From Bolinopsis microptera (lineage: Eukaryota > Ctenophora > Tentaculata > Lobata > Bolinopsidae), in contig NC_087083.1 of NCBI RefSeq assembly GCF_026151205.1, positions 4,196,460 through 4,260,459 on the forward strand: a stretch of 64,000 nt of DNA. Reading direction: 5' to 3'. The translations under genes were made by a program, and so were the position numbers. The notes beneath the pieces were generated by a model. The model searched no databases. It was not told the origin of the DNA and worked only from the letters and a program-made list of their open reading frames with translations. Of this stretch, positions 1 through 12,424 are shown piece by piece. How positions within the stretch are numbered: position 1 is the first letter of the stretch; each line of letters starts with the position of its first letter.

Positions 1-49
1 GTTTTAAATATCCCCCTCCAGATTTCTTACCTATATACCGATAGAAAGT

Positions 50-3000
50 ATGGCTCTCAAAGTTTCCCGCGTCATCAGACGGTTTGTTCACTACGGACCA
101 CTCCTGGCAACTTTCATCATCGTGCTGGTGACCATCATGACCCTGACTTGCATCATGGTATCCACTCCTATCACAAGTTTTAAACTTCCTAACGGCAGAC
201 CATCCTGGCAACATGTTAGTTTTGTGACTTCAGTTTCTGTTTGGGCACAAACTTTTAGATTATTTAACAACAAAGCATGTTTATCATTTCATTACAAGTC
301 ATTGGCGAATTTTCGACATAGTCTCAATCATGTTAGACGGTGTTTCAGTACACCATTAGGAGTGTTTCAGTGCACCATTTATTGGTTCTAATCTTTAAAG
401 CTCTATTTAAATCCTCTGACTAATCCTCATTCTCCTCAGCATATGACATTGGGCTCCTTCATAAACATGACGGTGTTCCTGTGTTTTGCGATACTAACAT
501 CTTTCCACTTCTTGGCGTGTATGATACATGGTCCTGGATATGTAAAGAATAACTGGAAACCTGAGGTTAAGGTTAGTTTGAGGGGGATTACATTTTAGTG
601 GACGATTCAATCGAAATATGTGCATATTTGCAATTTGCATTGTATTAGTATGTTTTCACTGAATATTTGTACTGTAATACGTTTATTGTATGGAAACAAA
701 TTTGCAATGACCATGATAAAAATGAATATTTTATGTAAATTTATAAAAGCAATGGACTCGTTCAGGATATAGAAAGTAAACTGCAGTTTTGCCAAGAATG
801 TGAGGGGTTCAAGTGTCCGAGGTCTCATCACTGTAGGAAATGTAAAAGGTAAATCTCCTGGAAAATTATTAGCTAACATCATCCCTAGCTGAAGACGATT
901 TACACATGTATTTTGAAAGCTCCTGCTAAAACAAACTTTTCGTATCTCTTACATGTTTTAAAACAAATCCCCCTCCAAGTTATAAGCTGTAACGTTTTCT
1001 TTTTAAGTTTTGTACATTTGCACAATGCTTTTACGAATTACCCGGGTGTCTACTGTCTATCAGTTTATATCACGTGACATGAATTTCAGGTGTGTTAAGA
1101 GAATGGACCACCATTGTCCGTGGATAAATGCCTGTGTTGGCCACAAGAACCACGCCCACTTCATCAGATTCCTTTTCTACGCAGCTTCTGGCTGTTTTTA
1201 TGGGGGCACCAATCTAGCAGCGACTGTTGTGAAGATTATATTTTACGTGAGTAGAATAGAAATAGAAATGGTCACATTATTATCTATGATTTGAGGCTGC
1301 TTTGGGAGTTGGCTGCTTTTATTATTAAAATGAAATTTAAAAGTTTGCTAATAAATTTTCATAAAATCGTTCATTATCAACCGATTAATAACTATTAATT
1401 ATTTTCAGGGCAGCAAAAATTTCATCATAGCTTACTACTTCAACAGCTTGCCAAAGTTTGTAATACTGGTATTTTCCTGCGGAATAGCTTATGGAGTATC
1501 CCTAGCTGTCGGATTCCTTCTTGTTATGCAGGTTTAGCATTTAGTTAATCAATTAGCTGTCGGATTCCTTCTTGTTATACAGGTTTAGCATTTAGTTAAT
1601 CAATTATCATATTGATAATAACAATAATTGATAATATTAATTATAATAATAATTATTATATTATATAATTGTTTGTGTTACAGAGAGTAATGTTGTAATT
1701 TTGAATCATATGTTTGTTTCAAGTTGGTTAACGTTTATTATATTGCTTATTAATGTACTGTTTTCAGTTACGGGACATATCTAAGAACACTACTAGTATA
1801 GAATCATGGATCATCAGAAAGGTACTTTATGTTTATCTCATTTATACTTGTTTCAGGTTCAAAATCCGATAAAAAGCATTTAACCACTTGTAGATATCAT
1901 TCATTAAAATAATTAATAGACAATATGATTGTTGACATGTTGATATGTTGATATGTTGATATGTTGATATGTTGATATGTTGATATGTTGATATAATGTT
2001 GATATTTCAGGCTGAATGGAGACACAGTCACCTAGGAACCACTTTTACTTACCCATACCACCTTGGGTCTAGGTGGAATAATCTGACACAAGTCATCAAC
2101 ATGTCCAACTTTGCTAAGGTACGACATGGGCTATTTAGCCACCAGACTCTTGAGTTTTAAATGTTTTTCATTTATTTGTCTGTTCAACCAGTATGGGTAT
2201 TGTAATACTAACATTGTGTTCAACTACTTATTAAGTTAAGACTTATCGTGATAATTTAATGTTTAATAAAGAGTTGCGCTGTAGCCTAACAGAGTGATTT
2301 ACATTACAACTACACTAGTTACCATGACAACTACACGGGTTACCATGACAACTACACTTATCGTGATAATGTTTAATAAAGAGTATTGATGCGATGTAAC
2401 CTAACAGAGTGATTTACATGCTGATCGAAACAACTTGCTTGTTTCTCGTGTTCTTATAATATCCACCATGTTAGATCCTCTGCAAAGTTATTTTAACAGG
2501 GTGACGGCTACACGTGGCCAGTGGTTCCGGGAACAGATCAGTACACTTTTACAGAGGAGCAGATACAACAGAAACTACTTAAACGACAACGTATGGTTAG
2601 TACCCCCCCCCCCCCTTAGTAGTTAGTAGTTAGTACCCCCCCCCCCCCCCCCCCCCCCCCCTTAGTAGTTAGTACTGTAGCTGTTGAAGCGAGATTTTTA
2701 TGTTTAATATTGTGACACGATTGACCGAGTTAAATAAACAAATAATTAATTCACCGTCCCGTGTAACTAATAATAAACAAATTAAGTACATAACTTTCAG
2801 GTAGATCATGTGATCACAGGGCCTTACGTCACCAACTGGTTCTCTCGCCTAACCCTCGCAAACCCTCTCCTCTTTTGCGTGTGTAACGGACTGGACGAAC
2901 AGTATATAGCTGTTAACAAGGGAGACAAGGTCCTCGTATCGCGCTGGCGCAAGTAAGTTATCTACCCGTCACTGACCGTCAGTTAACCGGCTACTAACCG

Positions 3001-3786
3001 TCCGTTAACCGGCTACTAACCATTAGTTAACCAGCTACTAACCGTCAGTTAACCGGCTACTAACCGTCCGTTAACCGGCTACTAACCATTAGTTAACCGG
3101 CTACTAGCCATTAGTTAACCGGCTACTAACCGTCAGTTAACCGGCTACTAACCGTTAGTTAACCGGCTACTAGCCATTAGTTAACCGGCTACTAACCGTC
3201 AGTTAACCGTCAGTTAACCGGTCTCTAACCTTTGTTGCAAACAGAGCTAGAGTTGTCATATTATTAGTTCTCTGCCTTTACTACTCTACTAGCTAAAGAT
3301 GATAATGGTTCAGTTGTGCTTACAAATACATGACACTATACAATATTTTATAATGTATAGCTAAACTGTCCATAAAAATCTAAACGAATTGTAAGAAATG
3401 TTTTAGATCTGATGGAATTAATAAATAATCTTTATTTTCATTGGTTTTTAACTGCAGGCGTTGGTTGTATGGTTGTATAAAGAGAAAGCTAAAAAATAAG
3501 GATGGGAAACTAGTCGGTGAGTCTTAGAATTATTCCTTATTTTATTTTATTTTAGCATATTTTTGACGTTTTTCTTTTTATTGTTTGCTTCACATTTATA
3601 TAAAAGAATAAAAGGTTAAAGCATATTGAAACGGTGAAGGAAAAGTTAACCATTGAAATACTGATTTATTGAAATACCTTATAATATATATTTAATTATG
3701 TATTTGTAGAGAAAGAGATTGGAGGATGGTTTCCCAGAATTTGCGCTATGGAAACAGCCGAACAGACACAAAAGAAAGTGGAATAA
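50..3786 (+). CDS. ZDHHC6: ZDHHC6-like palmitoyltransferase, 11 exons
   Basis: DHHC-family S-palmitoyltransferase of the ER, most like ZDHHC6. Exons: 50-157, 440-571, 766-848, 1090-1246, 1409-1531, 1768-1821, 2011-2118, 2500-2595, 2801-2952, 3458-3516, 3710-3786; phases join to 382 codons (human ZDHHC6 is a little over 400 aa). Visible: hydrophobic segments at about residues 17-36 and 43-65, cysteine-rich domain with HHCRKC, DHHC at 114-117, two more membrane segments (about 130-155 and 176-200), a TSIESW motif after TM4, and an SH3-like C-terminal region ending in GGWFPR. The last residues KKVE fit a KKXX ER-retrieval signal, as in the family. The 3' end faces UNC45. Exon 5 uses a weak donor (GTTTAG). 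Start chosen as the first ATG giving a TM1 like the family; a further upstream exon cannot be excluded. A near-identical copy of exons 6-11 lies at 6928-13515. Confidence 0.88.
1504..1605 (+). repeat. 51-bp duplication of exon 5 end plus donor
   Basis: Two 51-bp units (1504 and 1555) each contain the last 28 bases of ZDHHC6 exon 5, its GT donor and the start of the intron. The second copy carries A for G just before the donor. Read-through meets TAG directly after the first donor, so the first donor is probably used. Confidence 0.85.
1936..1995 (+). repeat. short tandem repeat in intron 6
   Basis: About seven copies of an octamer-like TGATATGT unit just before the exon 7 acceptor; the duplicated block (near 7097) has fewer copies. 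Confidence 0.8.
2301..2365 (+). repeat. 21-bp minisatellite, short copy in intron 7
   Basis: Units of the type TTACCATGACAACTACAC, about three copies. The same unit is amplified at 11440, 36035, 39885 and 40668. Confidence 0.8.
2603..2665 (+). repeat. poly-C tracts flanked by TTAGTA
   Basis: Two C runs (about 13 and 27) in intron 8, each bounded by TTAGTA on both sides; the duplicated gene copy has four such runs (12023-12127). This could be slippage or remains of a poly-G/C-ended element. Confidence 0.7.
2956..3230 (+). repeat. 22-bp minisatellite in intron 9
   Basis: Unit CTACTAACCGTCAGTTAAC plus CGG, about 12 copies with variants. It starts right after the exon 9 donor. The copy at 12425-12955 is about twice as long, so copy number changed after the duplication. 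Confidence 0.9.
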
Positions 3787-4425
3787 TATAATAAGGAGTA
3801 CATTATAAGGAGAACATTATTTAGATTAAGAGTTTCAAGTACATTTTTCCTCAAAATAGTCAATATCAGATATGAATACTGGGACTCATTTTGATTCTTT
3901 GATATACATGGCGTGTTCATTTATACTTATAGTGAGTTACTATTGCAGATATTTAATCGTCAAAAATTTCCATGTTTTGTGAACGTGTCACAAGATTATT
4001 GTTCTGGTGATTAACAATATGCTATTTTCTGCTGCCATTAATTTTACGGAACTACGCGTGACAATTTAGAACTATACTTTTCAATTAATGTTTTTGACAA
4101 TGGTAAAAAGTTTAATTAAAAGGCTTAATTCATTTCAGAGGGTATTTGTTCGTGTCAGATTTCAGAATATTGTTAATTAGAATATCAATAATTAATTAAT
4201 AATTATTAATGATTATTGGTAATTTGGGGTGTTTGTTTATTTAAAGTTTTTGGTTACCTCTTTCATATTTCTATGTTATTATTGTATGTATATTTGAAAA
4301 CTTCTTCAAACGCTGCTTATCGTGATGTATTGTAATTGTACACGTTCGGTTCGGTGAAATATGGTCTAGATCATAGATGAACAGTATATACATTATACGT
4401 GAGAGGAGCGAGCTAGGTAGCTTTA
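3787..4425. other. downstream region of ZDHHC6, no gene seen
   Basis: AT-rich sequence that presumably holds the 3' UTR of ZDHHC6. No further gene or RNA is recognised. It is almost identical in the second duplication copy (13516-14154). Confidence 0.6.
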
Positions 4426-4600
4426 CTGTCACCAAGATGTAAATCAGATCGAACGAGAAATTAGATCGAACCAGTTCGATCTAGGAATTAGATCGAACGC
4501 TGGCGCGAGATACATATACAAATACATTGAAAGCCGCGCCGCGCGTTCGATCTAATTCCTAGATCGAACTGGTTCGATCTGATTTACATCTTGGTGACAG
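4426..4600. mobile_element. palindromic MITE-like element, copy 1
   Basis: Near-perfect palindrome starting CTGTCACCAAGATG and ending in its complement, with internal GATCGAAC repeats; arms about 75 bp. The copy at 14155-14346 has 17 more bases in the right arm and is more symmetrical, so copy 1 lost a segment. No clear target-site duplication. Confidence 0.75.
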
Positions 4601-5243
4601 GTACGTGTTGATTGACAATATATAAACCCATCGAGATCGTTGTAGCGCGATGCACTACTAGTACTGGGCCGCGCATCCAATGATGCTTCTCGCTAGATCG
4701 GCGAGATGCACCACTGGGCCGGCCTCACCGAGCTGTGAGTCACTCACTGAGTGTGATTGTGAAGGATGGACATCGTGAATCAATCGAGATCGTTGCTCTG
4801 CTGCGATGCGAAGCAAGAATGATAGTTCGCGTCGAAGTATCGACGATAAATGGTCGGACAAATTGAGATACCATTTTAAAAGATGAATTAGTTAAATTGA
4901 AACGGTTACAAAATCTTAAATATTATCTCCTTTATCATCAACAAATTTTTGGATCCCATATTACAATATTACGTCATGTCATTGTCATATAAATTTATTT
5001 TTTCCTGCGAAAAAAAAATATTTATAGATCCATTGCATCAGAAGATTTATGTAACATATAATTATAAAGTCTTGTTCATCTACCCTTACTAAGTAGCCAG
5101 CAAGGTTGCGTGAAATAAAAAAGACCAGCTATTAAATTATAAAAGGAAAATAGGATAGCATAAAGTTCAGAGTTCCCTGTACATCAATAAATAAACAGTA
5201 ATTACATCGCCCCGAGAGAGTGGCAAGGTGCGGCTAAGAAGAA
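4601..5243. other. intergenic, between convergent gene ends
   Basis: A GC-richer stretch (4620-4860) followed by AT-rich sequence that may include the 3' UTR of the UNC45 copy. The 67-codon frame at 4658-4861 is preserved in the second copy only because the whole block is young; I do not call it a gene. Confidence 0.5.
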
Positions 5244-5915
5244 GTCACGTGACAGCTCAAGAAGATGGTTGTTAGGTCACGTGACAGCTCAAGAAGATTG
5301 TTGTTAGGTCACGTGACAGCTCAAGAAGATTGTTGTTAGGTCACGTGACAGCTCAAGAAGATGGTTGTTAGGTCACGTGACAGCTCAAGAAGATGGTTGT
5401 TAGGTCACGTGACAGCTCAAGAAGACGGTTGTTAGGTCACGTGACAGCTCAAGAAGACGGTTGTTAGGTCACGTGACAGCTCAAGAAGATGGTTGTTAGG
5501 TCACGTGACAGCTCAAGAAGATGGTTGTTAGGTCACGTGACAGCTCAAGAAGACGGTTGTTAGGTCACGTGACAGCTCAAGAAGATGGTTGTTAGGTCAC
5601 GTGACAGCTCAAGAAGATGGTTGTTAGGTCACGTGACAGCTCAAGAAGATGGTTGTTAGGTCACGTGACAGCTCAAGAAGACGGTTGTTAGGTCACGTGA
5701 CAGCTCAAGAAGACGGTTGTTAGGTCACGTGACAGCTCAAGAAGATGGTTGTTAGGTCACGTGACAGCTCAAGAAGATGGTTGTTAGGTCACGTGACAGC
5801 TCAAGAAGACGGTTGTTAGGTCACGTGACAGCTCAAGAAGATGGTTGTTAGGTCACGTGACAGCTCAAGAAGATGGTTGTTAGGTCACGTGACAGCTCAA
5901 GAAGACGGTTCTTGA
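5244..5915. repeat. 32-bp CACGTG minisatellite, about 21 copies
   Basis: Unit GTCACGTGACAGCTCAAG followed by AAG(A/G)(T/C)GGTTGTTAG. It runs into the last codons and stop of the duplicated UNC45 last exon: the stop at 5897-5899 lies in the terminal unit. Each unit holds the palindrome GTCACGTGAC (E-box core). The second duplication copy has only three units (14996-15091). Confidence 0.92.
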
Positions 5916-6722
5916 GGAGCAGTGTAAACGTAGTCCCCAGGATTACTCTGAATTAGTCCCCAGTGTTTAGCGGCTGCCATACAGTTGTTCAGAAGATCCT
6001 TCATCACACCCCCTTGCGTGCCCATTCCCTGAAAAGGAGGGAAAATATGGTCATCTGTCACATGTTACGTGTCATTTTATATAGTCAGATTTTAAGCAAC
6101 ATAACTAAATAATAAGGATATTACATAATATAATATTACAAAATATAATATGTATATAATATGTATAATATGTATAATATGTGTATGATATGTAATGATA
6201 ATAATGGATAATAAAGGAGCACGAACCATCTGCAGTGCAAGTAGACACTCGAATATCTGAGTGTTAATGATCTTTTCAGCTATTTCTTTGTCGGCAGCTA
6301 ACATGTTTTGAAGTATAACCAGTAGTCTGTGTCGAATACCTAAAATATTGCACTGTAATATTGCAGTGAAATGTTGGGGGGGGGGGGGGGGGGGCGTCAA
6401 CCTCATAAATATACATAAATAAATACCTATACCTAGGTATTTATGAGGTTGATTTCCCCCCCCCCCCCCCAATACTGCAGTGTAATGTTGCAGTGTAATG
6501 TTGCAGTGTAATGTTGCAGTGTAACGTTGCAGTGTAACGTTGAAGTGTAACGTTGAAGTGTAACGTTGCAGTGGTTTAGCAAAGAAAGAAAATGCTCGTT
6601 TAAACTGTATTGAATACAAGTACAAGTACAAATATAAACTTGTAGGTTCATAACCTACCAAGACGCGCGCCGAGTTTGACACCAGTTAAATAAAAACCAA
6701 CCTTGATCCTCAAGAAGAACAG
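5897..6722 (-). pseudogene. UNC45 3'-end fragment from duplication
   Basis: Duplicate of the last UNC45 exons without the rest of the gene: the final 21 bases of exon 12 (6722-6702), exon 13 (6339-6227) and exon 14 (6028-5897). Frames and splice sites are intact; exon 14 ends PQEPSS where the complete gene has PQEQSS. At 6722 the UNC45 exon stops and ZDHHC6 intron sequence begins: this is the duplication junction. There is no upstream exon or promoter, so it is probably inert, unless the complete gene can splice this far. Confidence 0.88.
6376..6470. mobile_element. poly-G/poly-C ended palindrome, copy 1
   Basis: A run of 19 G, then CGTCAACCTCATAAATA, a short core, and the inverted arm ending in 15 C. 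It lies in a (TTGCAGTGTAATG)-type repeat in a UNC45 intron. Flanking hexamers AATGTT and AATACT match only partly. The counterpart is at 19745-19822. Confidence 0.7.
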
Positions 6723-7351
6723 GATTCCTTCTTGTTATACAGGTTTAGCATTTAGTTAATCAATTATCATATTGATAATAACAATAATTGATAATATTAA
6801 TTATAATAATAATTATTATATTATATAATTGTTTGTGTTACAGAGAGTAATGTTGTAATTTTGAATCATATGTTTGTTTCAAGTTGGTTAACGTTTATTA
6901 TATTGCTTATTAATGTACTGTTTTCAGTTACGGGACATATCTAAGAACACTACTAGTATAGAATCATGGATTATCAGAAAGGTACTTTATGTTTATCTCA
7001 TTTATACTTGTTTCAGGTTCAAAATCCGATAAAAAGCATTTAACCACTTGTAGATATCATTCATTAAAATAATTAATAGACAATATGATTGTTGACATGT
7101 TGATATGTTGATATGTTGATATGTTGATATGTTGATATAATGTTGATATTTCAGGCTGAATGGAGACACAGTCACCTAGGAACCACTTTTACTTACCCAT
7201 ACCACCTTGGGTCTAGGTGGAATAATCTGACACAAGTCATCAACATGTCCAACTTTGCTAAGGTACGACATGGGCTATTTAGCCACCAGACTCTTCAGTT
7301 TTAACTGTTTTTCATTTATTCGTCTGTTCAACCAGTATGGGTATTGTAATA

Positions 7352-7930
7352 CCTTACAAGACATTTTTATAACGTACGAAATGCGACGGTTTTCCCGAAA
7401 TTTCGCCATATTTTCGGACCGCCAAAATTTCGGTCGTCGTAATAGAATCCGTCGCATTATTTTTAGCTTATTCCAATAATTGTGGCTTCATCGATTCATT
7501 TTGTTCTTGAAAAGTTAGTGATATGATGGTGGGACAAATAAACACAATATTCCATGATGAATTTAATGTCAAGTTATACGTTTTAAATTTACAATAAATT
7601 ACATTTATGTGCTAACATAAACTTCTTATAGACTAAGTCAAGATAAACAATTTAATACCAAACTCAATAAGTGAAACTGAAAGATTCGAGCCGGACCCCT
7701 TAGAGAAAGATGAAGAAATCGATTTATAAGTTTCATTTTGTTTCAACATGATTTTACCGATTTTTAGAAAATTTTGAATTTCCTTTGTGTCAGAAAACAA
7801 AATGATGAAAAATACCCTTATTTTCTGTGACGTCCGAAATGTGACGGTTTTTGTTCAATTTCGCCATATTTTCGGACCGCCAAAATTTCGGTCGTCGCAC
7901 ATTGGTCCGCCACAAAAATGTCTTGTAAGG
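7352..7930. mobile_element. 579-bp TIR element, TA target site
   Basis: Ends CCTTACAAGACATTTTT and its complement, flanked by TA on both sides; the first duplication copy (around 2205) has the unfilled site with one TA. Inside are two direct repeats of about 62 bp (near 7377 and 7835) containing TTCGGACCGCCAAAATTTCG. No transposase frame. Confidence 0.85.
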
Positions 7931-8017
7931 TACTCACATTGTGTTCAACCACTTACTAAGTTAAGACTTATCGTGATAATTTAATGTTTAATTAAGAGTT
8001 GCGCTGTAGCCTAACAG

Positions 8018-11000
8018 TAGACTGACCTGAATTTTCACTTTTTCGTCCAATCATCTTGGAAAGTTTTTTGTACATCCCCATAGACGTAAATAGTAACCAA
8101 AAAAATTATTTTTGAAAAATTCGGAAATTTAGGTGTTCCCCAAGCCGTTTCCATGACAACCGCGCTCGCGAACCTCAGAAATCTGGAAAAATTCGATATC
8201 TCAGGACCCATTGCACCTACAGAGCTAAAGTTAGGCTTAAAAGATGCGGAATCAGCACATTTATATGAGACTTATTAATAAACATATAGCCTAAAGTGCT
8301 CACTTTCGTCAAAAATTGCAAAAAACACATTTTTTGTACATTTCCATGGCAACCGCGCCCTAAAATTTGGATGTGCATCTCTATTTTTCAAACTATGAAC
8401 AGCTCAGAACTACAGGGGGATAACTACAGGGGGAGAACTAGAGGGGAGAGAACAGCTCAGTACTACACCTGAGGAAGAACTACAGGAGTAGAGAGAGAAC
8501 AGCTCAGAATTACAGGGGGGGGGGGGAGAACTACAGGGGAGAGAACAGCTCAGAAGAACTACAAGGGGAGAACAGCTCAGAACTACAGGAGGGAGAACTA
8601 CAGGGGGAGAACAGCTCAGAACTACAGGAGGGAGAACTACAGGGGGAGAACGGCTCAGAACTACAGGGGGAGAACAGCTCAGAACTACAGGGTGGGAGAA
8701 TTACAGGGTAGAGAACAGCTCAGAACTACAGGGGGAGAACAGCTCAGAAATACAGGGTGGGAGAACTACAGGGGGAGAACAGCTCAGAACTACAGGAGGG
8801 AGAACTACAGGAGGAGAACAGCTCAGAACTACAGGAGGGAGAACTACAGGGGGAGAACGGCTCAGAACTACAGGAGGGAGAACTACAGGGGAGAGAACAG
8901 CTCAGAACTACAGGGGGAGAACAGCTCAGAACTACAGGCCAGGGTGGGAGAATTACAGGGTAGAGAACAGCTCAGAACTACAGGAGGGAGAACTACAGGG
9001 GGAGAACAGCTCAGAACTACAGGGTGGGAGAACTACAGGGGGAGAACAGCTCAGAACTACAGGAGGGAGAACTACAGGGGGAGAACAGCTCAGAACTACA
9101 GGAGGGAGAACTACAGGGGGAGAACAGCTCAGAACTACAGGAGGGAGAACTACAGGGGGAGAACAGCTCAGAACTACAGGAGGGAGAACTACAGGGGGAG
9201 AACAGCTCAGAACTACAGGGGGAGAACAGCAGGGGGAGAACGGCTCAGAACTACAGGAGGGAGAACTACAGGGGGAGAACGGCTCAGAACTACAGGAGGG
9301 AGAACTACAGGGGAGAGAACAGCTCAGAACTACAGGAGGGAGAACTACAGGGGGAGAACGGCTCAGAACTACAGGAGGGAGAACTACAGGGGAGAGAACA
9401 GCTCAGAACTACAGGGGGAGAACAGCTCAGAACTACAGGGTGGGAGAACTACAGGGGAGAGAACAGCTCAGAACTACAGGAGGGAGAACTATAGGGGCAG
9501 AACAGCTCAGAACTACAGGGGGAGAACAGCTCAAAAATACAGGAGGGAGAACTACAGGGGGAGAACAGCTCAGAACTACAGGGTGGGAGAACTACAGGGG
9601 AGAGAACAGCTCAGAACTACAGGGGGAGAACAGCTCAGAACTACAGGGGGAGAACAGCTCAGAACTACAGGGTGGGAGAACTACAGGGGGAGAACAGCTC
9701 AGAACTACAGGAGAGAGAACAGCTCAGAACTACAGGGGGAGAACAGCTCAGAACTACAGGGTGAGAGAACTACAGGGTAGAGAACAGCTCAGAACTACAG
9801 GGGGAGAACAGCTCAGAACTACAGGGTGGGAGAACTACAGGGAGAGAACAGCTCAGAACTACAGGAGGGAGAATTACAGGGTAGAGAACAGCTCAGAACT
9901 ACAGGGGGAGAACAGCTCAGAAATACAGGGTGGGAGAACTACAGGGGGAGAACGGCTCAGAAATACAGGGGGGAGAACTACAGGGGGAGAACAGCTCAGA
10001 ACTACAGGGTGGGAGAACTACAGGGGAGAGAACAGCTCAGAACTACAGGAGGGAGAACTATAGGGGCAGAACAGCTCAGAACTACAGGGTGGGATAACTA
10101 CAGGGGGAGAACAGCTCAGAGGAACTACAGGGGAGAGAACAGCTCAGAAGAACAACGGGGGAGAGAACAGCTCAGAAGAACTACAAGGGAGAACAGCTCA
10201 GAACTACAGGGGAAGAACAGCTCAGAACTACAGGAGGAAGAACTACAGGGGGAGAACAGCTCAGAACTACAGGGGGAGCACTACAGCGGAGAGAACAGCT
10301 CAGAAGTACAGGAGGGAGATATACGGGGGAGGGGGGAACTACAGGGGGAACAGCTCAGAACTACAGGGGGAGAACTACAGGGGGAAGAACAGCTCAGAAC
10401 TACAGGGGGGAACTACAGGGGAGGGGGAGAACTACATGGGGGAACAGCTCAGAAGAAACTACAGGGAGGGGGGGAGAATAGCTCAAAAGAACTACATGGG
10501 GAGAGAACAGCTCAGAACTACAGGAGGGAGAACTACAGGGGGAGAACAGCTCAGAACTACAGGGGGAGCACTACAGGGGATAGAACAGCTCAGAACTACA
10601 GGGAGGGAGAACTATAGGGGAGGGGTAACTACAGGGGGAACAGCTCAGAATTTCATGGGGGAACAGCTCAGAAGAAACTACAGGGAGGGGGGAGAATAGC
10701 TCAAAAGAAATACAGGGGGAGAACAGCTCAAAAGAACTACATGGAGAGAGAACAGCTCAGAACTACAGGGGGTGAATTACAGGGGGAGCAGCTCAGAAGT
10801 ACTATAGGGGAGAATTACAGGGGAGAGAACAGCTCAGAACTACAGGGAGAGAACAGCTCAGAACTACAGGAGGGAGAACTACAGAGGAGGGGGAGAACTA
10901 CATGGGGGAACAGCTCAGAATTATGTAGTTCTAAGCTGTTCTCCCTCCTGTAGTTCTTCCTCAGGTGTAGTACTGAGCTGTTCTCTCCCCTCTAGTTCTC

Positions 11001-11419
11001 CCCCTGTAGTTATCCCCCTGTAGTTCTGAGCTGTTCATAGTTTGACTGAAAAATAGAGATGCACATCCAAATTTTAGGGCGCGGTTGCCATGGAAATGTA
11101 CAAAAAATGTGTTTTTTGCAATTTTTGACGAAAGTGAGCACTTTAGGCTATATGTTTATTAATAAGTCTCATATAAATGTGCTGATTCCGCATCTTTTAA
11201 GCCTAACTTTAGCTCTGTAGGTGCAATGGGTCCTGAGATATCGAATTTTTCCAGATTTCTGAGGTTCGCGAGCGCGGTTGTCATGGAAACGGCTTGGGGA
11301 ACCCCTAAATTTCCGAATTTTTCAAAAATAATTTTTTTGGTTACTATTTACGTCTATGGGGATGTACAAAAAACTTTCCAAGATGATTGGACGAAAAAGT
11401 GAAAATTCAGGTCAGTCTA
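8018..11419. mobile_element. 3.4-kb foldback element with minisatellite core
   Basis: Terminal inverted repeats of about 480-490 bp (8018-8505 and 10925-11419), nearly identical, starting TAGACTGACCTGAATTTT. The outer 390 bp is unique sequence; the inner part merges into a minisatellite. TA bounds both ends and fits a TA target duplication. The corresponding place in the first duplication copy (around 2295) lacks the element. No protein is encoded: the long open frames are repeat artefacts. Confidence 0.88.
8400..10924 (+). repeat. 39-bp composite minisatellite
   Basis: Array built from GGAGAACAGCTCAGAACTAC and GAGGGAGAACTACAG in variable order; the commonest composite is 39 bp. Because 39 is a multiple of 3 it leaves long open frames. 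The right terminal part of the element is in the opposite orientation. Confidence 0.92.
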
Positions 11420-11439
11420 CCTGAGTCATTTACATGGCA

Positions 11440-11775
11440 AATACACTAAGTGCCATGACAACTATAACACTAGTTACCATGACAACTACACTAGTTACCA
11501 TGACAACTATAACACTAGTTACCATGACAACTACACTAGTTACCATGACAACTACACTAGTTACCATGACAACTATAACACTAGTTACCATGACAACTAC
11601 ACTAGTTACCATGACAACTATAACACTAGTTACCATGACAACTACACTAGTTACCATGACAACTACACTGTTTACCATGACAACTACACTAGTTACCATG
11701 ACAACTACACTGGTTACCATGACAACTACACTGGTTACCATGACAACTACACTTATCGTGACAACTACACTTATC
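11440..11775. repeat. 21-bp minisatellite in intron 7 of the duplicate
   Basis: About 16 units of TTACCATGACAACTACAC type, some with a 3-base expansion (ACTATAACA). The homologous site in copy 1 (2301-2365) has about three, so it expanded after duplication. Confidence 0.9.
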
Positions 11776-12022
11776 GTGATAATGTTTAATAAAGAGTATT
11801 GATGCACTGTAGAGTGTAGCCTAACAGAGTGATTTACATGCTGATCGAAACAACTTGCTTGTTTCTCGTGTTCTTATAATGTCTAGCACGTTTGATCCTC
11901 TGCAAAGTTATTTTAACAGGGTGACGGTTACACGTGGCCAGTGGTTCCGGGAACAGATCAGTACACTTTCACAGAGGAGCAGATACAACAGAAACTACTT
12001 AAACGACAACGTATGGTTAGTA

Positions 12023-12127
12023 CCCCCCCCCCCCCCCCCTTAGTAGTTAGTACCCCCCCCCCCCTTAGTAGTTAGTACCCCCCCCCCCCCCCCCCCTTAG
12101 TAGTTAGTACCCCCCCCCCCCCCCCCT
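12023..12127 (+). repeat. four poly-C tracts flanked by TTAGTA
   Basis: C runs separated by TTAGTAGTTAGTA, directly after the exon 8 donor of the duplicate; copy 1 has two runs. Confidence 0.75.
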
Positions 12128-12424
12128 TAGTAGTTAGTACTGTAGCTGTTGAAGCGAGATTTTTATGTTTAATATTGTGACACGATTGACCGAGTTAAAT
12201 AAACAAATAATTAATTCACCGTCCCGTGTAACTAATAATAAACAAATTAAGTACATAACTTTCAGGTAGATCATGTGATCACAGGGCCCTACGTCACCAA
12301 CTGGTTCTCTCGCCTAACCCTCGCAAACCCTCTCCTCTTTTGCGTGTGTAACGGACTGGACGAACAGTATATAGCTGTTAACAAGGGAGACAAGGTCCTC
12401 GTATCGCGCTGGCGCAAGTAAGTT

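Noticed and set aside
4658-4861. 67-codon frame conserved at 14404-14607
   Set aside because: Identity reflects the recent block duplication, not selection; no splice or start context and no known domain.
5244-5915. CRISPR-like regular array
   Set aside because: Repeat units are contiguous with no unique spacers and the locus is eukaryotic; it is a minisatellite. The same holds for 55946-58827 and 29770-33412.
7255-7479. 74-codon frame
   Set aside because: Starts in ZDHHC6 exon 7 sequence out of frame and runs into the 579-bp element.
8692-10617. Open frames up to 362 codons on +
   Set aside because: All lie in the 39-bp minisatellite, whose length is a multiple of 3. Several overlapping frames are open at once and none shows a domain.
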